DNA from: Stephanodiscus triporus
Taxonomy: Eukaryota > Bacillariophyta > Thalassiosirophyceae > Thalassiosirales > Thalassiosiraceae
DNA length: 19,924 nt
Assembly (NCBI GenBank): GCA_036939755.1
Contig: JALLAZ010002580.1
Span: 1 to 19,924, forward strand
Direction: 5' to 3'
The position numbers and the translations under genes are program-made. The notes beneath the pieces were generated by a model that was not told the origin of the DNA, ran no database searches, and was given only the letters and a program-made list of their open reading frames with translations. Below, piece after piece: positions 18,693 to 19,924 of the stretch (position 1 is its first letter; each line of letters starts with the position of its first letter).

Positions 18693-19668
18693 TATTGCTG
18701 CACTCCGCCTCCCTGGCGGCGCGCACCTCGGAATATGCGAGCTGCCTGCAATCCCTCAAATCCATTCGACGAGAATGGGCGTCTATTCACGATGTTATTA
18801 CAATGTATTGTATCCGTCGTGTGTTTTTTTGTAGTGTTTTTTTTTTCGCGTCGTGTGGGCAAAAACGAAATAAATAACGGATTCGGGTCAGGAAGGGTGG
18901 TGGGTGGGGCGGGGGGTGCGGGGGTTCGGTCGAAAGAGCGAAACAAAACGCACCACCAAGAAGGGGAACAACGGGCGGCAGGGGGGGGGGGGGGGGGGGG
19001 GGGATTTCATAGCGCGGCGGGGGAGCATTATCCTCACCGTAAATGTGAACGAGTTCGTGAACGAGCACCTCGTCGACCTCCGCCTGACTCGACAGCCGAT
19101 TCGAACACAGGACTATGCCCAACTTCTCCGGACCGCTAACGAACGCCCGCGCGCCCGCCTCCGCCCGCGTGTCGGATTTGCATTCCGCGCACTCGATGGC
19201 GATGGTCGTGACGGCCGCGTCATCGTCGTCCTTCCTCCTCGCGTCCGCCACGGCCGAGTCGTAGGGGGACGTCGTCAGTACGACCGCCCCTCCTCCGTCG
19301 TCGTTCACGTCGTCGATCCGCCGAGGGGGGGGAGGGGGAGGGGGAGGACGCGACATCGTCCTTCCGTCATTTCGGAGGCTGATCAGCACGCCCCGTCCTC
19401 CCGCCATCAGCTCGTAGCACGCCCCCCCCCCGCCGTCGCCGCCGTCATCGTCGCGCTCGGTCCTTCCACCCGCCGACATCGACGACGACGACATCGCGCC
19501 GAGCGCGCGGAGGAGAGATCGAGGGCGCGATCCCGCCGCGTCGAGGGCGCGAGTGAGGTACGCGATGCACGCTCGACAATCGACGCCGTCGTCGTCGATG
19601 TCGGTCGTTGTTGTTCGCGACGACGACGACGAGCGCGCGGCCTCGGCGCGCGGATCCGATCTCGGCAT
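18120..19668 (-). CDS. ATP23: ATP23-family mitochondrial inner-membrane metallopeptidase, three exons
   Basis: Exons on the - strand are 19668-19038, 18782-18692 and 18441-18120 (introns 255 and 250 nt, GT-AG, phases 1 and 2), giving 347 residues. Key marks: CxxC in IECAECK; LGIVLCSNRLSSQAEVDEVL; then HELVH (residues 204-208), the zinc site with catalytic Glu. Splicing gives IYD directly after it, then RQLAYSEVRAAREAECSN, the typical ATP23 block. Exon 3 holds CVCDVFDVAVKDHAPF, which matches the family's C-terminal Cys and DxxPF pattern. In other eukaryotes ATP23 acts in the intermembrane space, processing Atp6 and helping F1Fo assembly. The N-terminus is long and low-complexity (Asp, Gly, Pro and Ser runs), and the tail after PF has Pro and Gln runs (seven Gln), unlike most homologs. 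A start 29 codons upstream (19755) is also possible. The one at 19668 lies just after a TATA-like AT-rich patch. Confidence 0.88.
18489..18503 (+). repeat. G15 run in ATP23 intron 2
   Basis: Fifteen consecutive G on the + strand (C on the gene's sense strand), with a second G10 run at 18540-18549. Both lie in intron 2, upstream of its acceptor, and form part of its pyrimidine tract. Confidence 0.9.
18660..18689 (+). repeat. (CT)n microsatellite next to the ATP23 intron 2 donor
   Basis: About fifteen CT units. On the sense strand the intron begins GTGAGAGAGAG, so the GA repeat starts right inside the 5' splice site. Length change here could affect donor recognition; that is inference. Confidence 0.9.
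18981..19003 (+). repeat. G23 homopolymer in ATP23 intron 1
   Basis: Twenty-three consecutive G on the + strand, in intron 1 of the - strand gene, about 35 nt from its donor. It may form a G-quadruplex and is prone to sequencing error. Confidence 0.9.
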
Positions 19669-19699
19669 GCTCAAATTTTTAGTATTCGCCTGGATATAA

Positions 19700-19924
19700 T
19701 ACTTATACCGTTCTCTCTCTAGAGGAGAGAATAACGGAGGTGGTATCGGATACAATGACGACGATGACGATGATGTCGTTCAGGGTAGGAGAGAACTTTT
19801 TGATGACCCATATATCATCAATCACCAATATCACAAACAGAAAGGGGTTGACTATAATATATGTTCTCAATCTGAAATTGTATGTTTCTTGATTCCGGGA
19901 TGGCGTCCCGATTTTCCTGGTATG
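19700..19924 (+). other. Open frame running off the right edge
   Basis: The + frame starting after a TAA at 19697-19699 stays open for 75 codons to the window's end. It has a run of six Asp and ends with FLIPGWRPDFPG. There is no ATG before the last bases, so it would be an internal exon or the start of another element. It lies head-to-head with ATP23. No family is recognised. Confidence 0.2.

Noticed and set aside
18904..19722. 272-codon + strand Arg-rich frame
   Set aside because: It lies antisense to ATP23 exon 1 and intron 1, and its Arg/Val content comes from GC-rich DNA. The HELVH frame on the other strand is the real gene.

Overview
This window looks like nuclear DNA of a microbial eukaryote, most likely a stramenopile alga such as a diatom. 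The reasons are intron-bearing housekeeping genes with short GT-AG introns (83-255 nt), no operons, and dense decayed transposable elements. The lineage is inferred from the general character of the genes and elements, not proven by any search.

Two intact cellular genes bracket an accessory region. Near the left is a four-exon mitotic (B-type) cyclin on the + strand (3418-5306). It has a perfect destruction box encoded across exons 1 and 2, a basic serine-rich N-terminal region and both cyclin folds. At the right end, on the - strand (19668-18120), is a three-exon ATP23-type mitochondrial metallopeptidase with an HELVH zinc site and G-rich and GA-repeat introns.

The rest is mostly a transposon graveyard. 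From left to right: a broken - strand 3' fragment of a LINE with a J-domain-like HPD motif (about 590-993); a - strand remnant of a Penelope-like retroelement C-terminus, with the Cys-rich linker, a GIY-YIG start and a C-terminal Cys motif (1458-2514); a 3.69 kb Mutator-like (MULE) DNA transposon with terminal inverted repeats, a degenerate 9-bp target duplication, subterminal repeats and a frameshifted transposase with a SWIM zinc finger (5596-9285), inserted 289 nt after the cyclin stop codon; a hairpin-rich intergenic stretch (9749-10584) and a 14-nt minisatellite (10605-10685); a roughly 5.2 kb non-LTR retrotransposon (about 11336-16533) coding for APE-type endonuclease, reverse transcriptase, a proline-rich linker and a J-domain-like end, followed by a second unrecognised coding region; and a - strand repeat-containing pseudogene (16698-17442).

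The most interesting point is that two independently placed LINE copies both carry the same J-like module at the end of the reverse-transcriptase polyprotein. This suggests a retroelement that has captured a co-chaperone-like domain as a standing part of its machinery. A second pattern is that all four in-frame stops along the endonuclease-RT-J path are TGA, at sites where CGA would restore arginine. That fits CpG deamination rather than recoding, because both intact host genes end in TGA.
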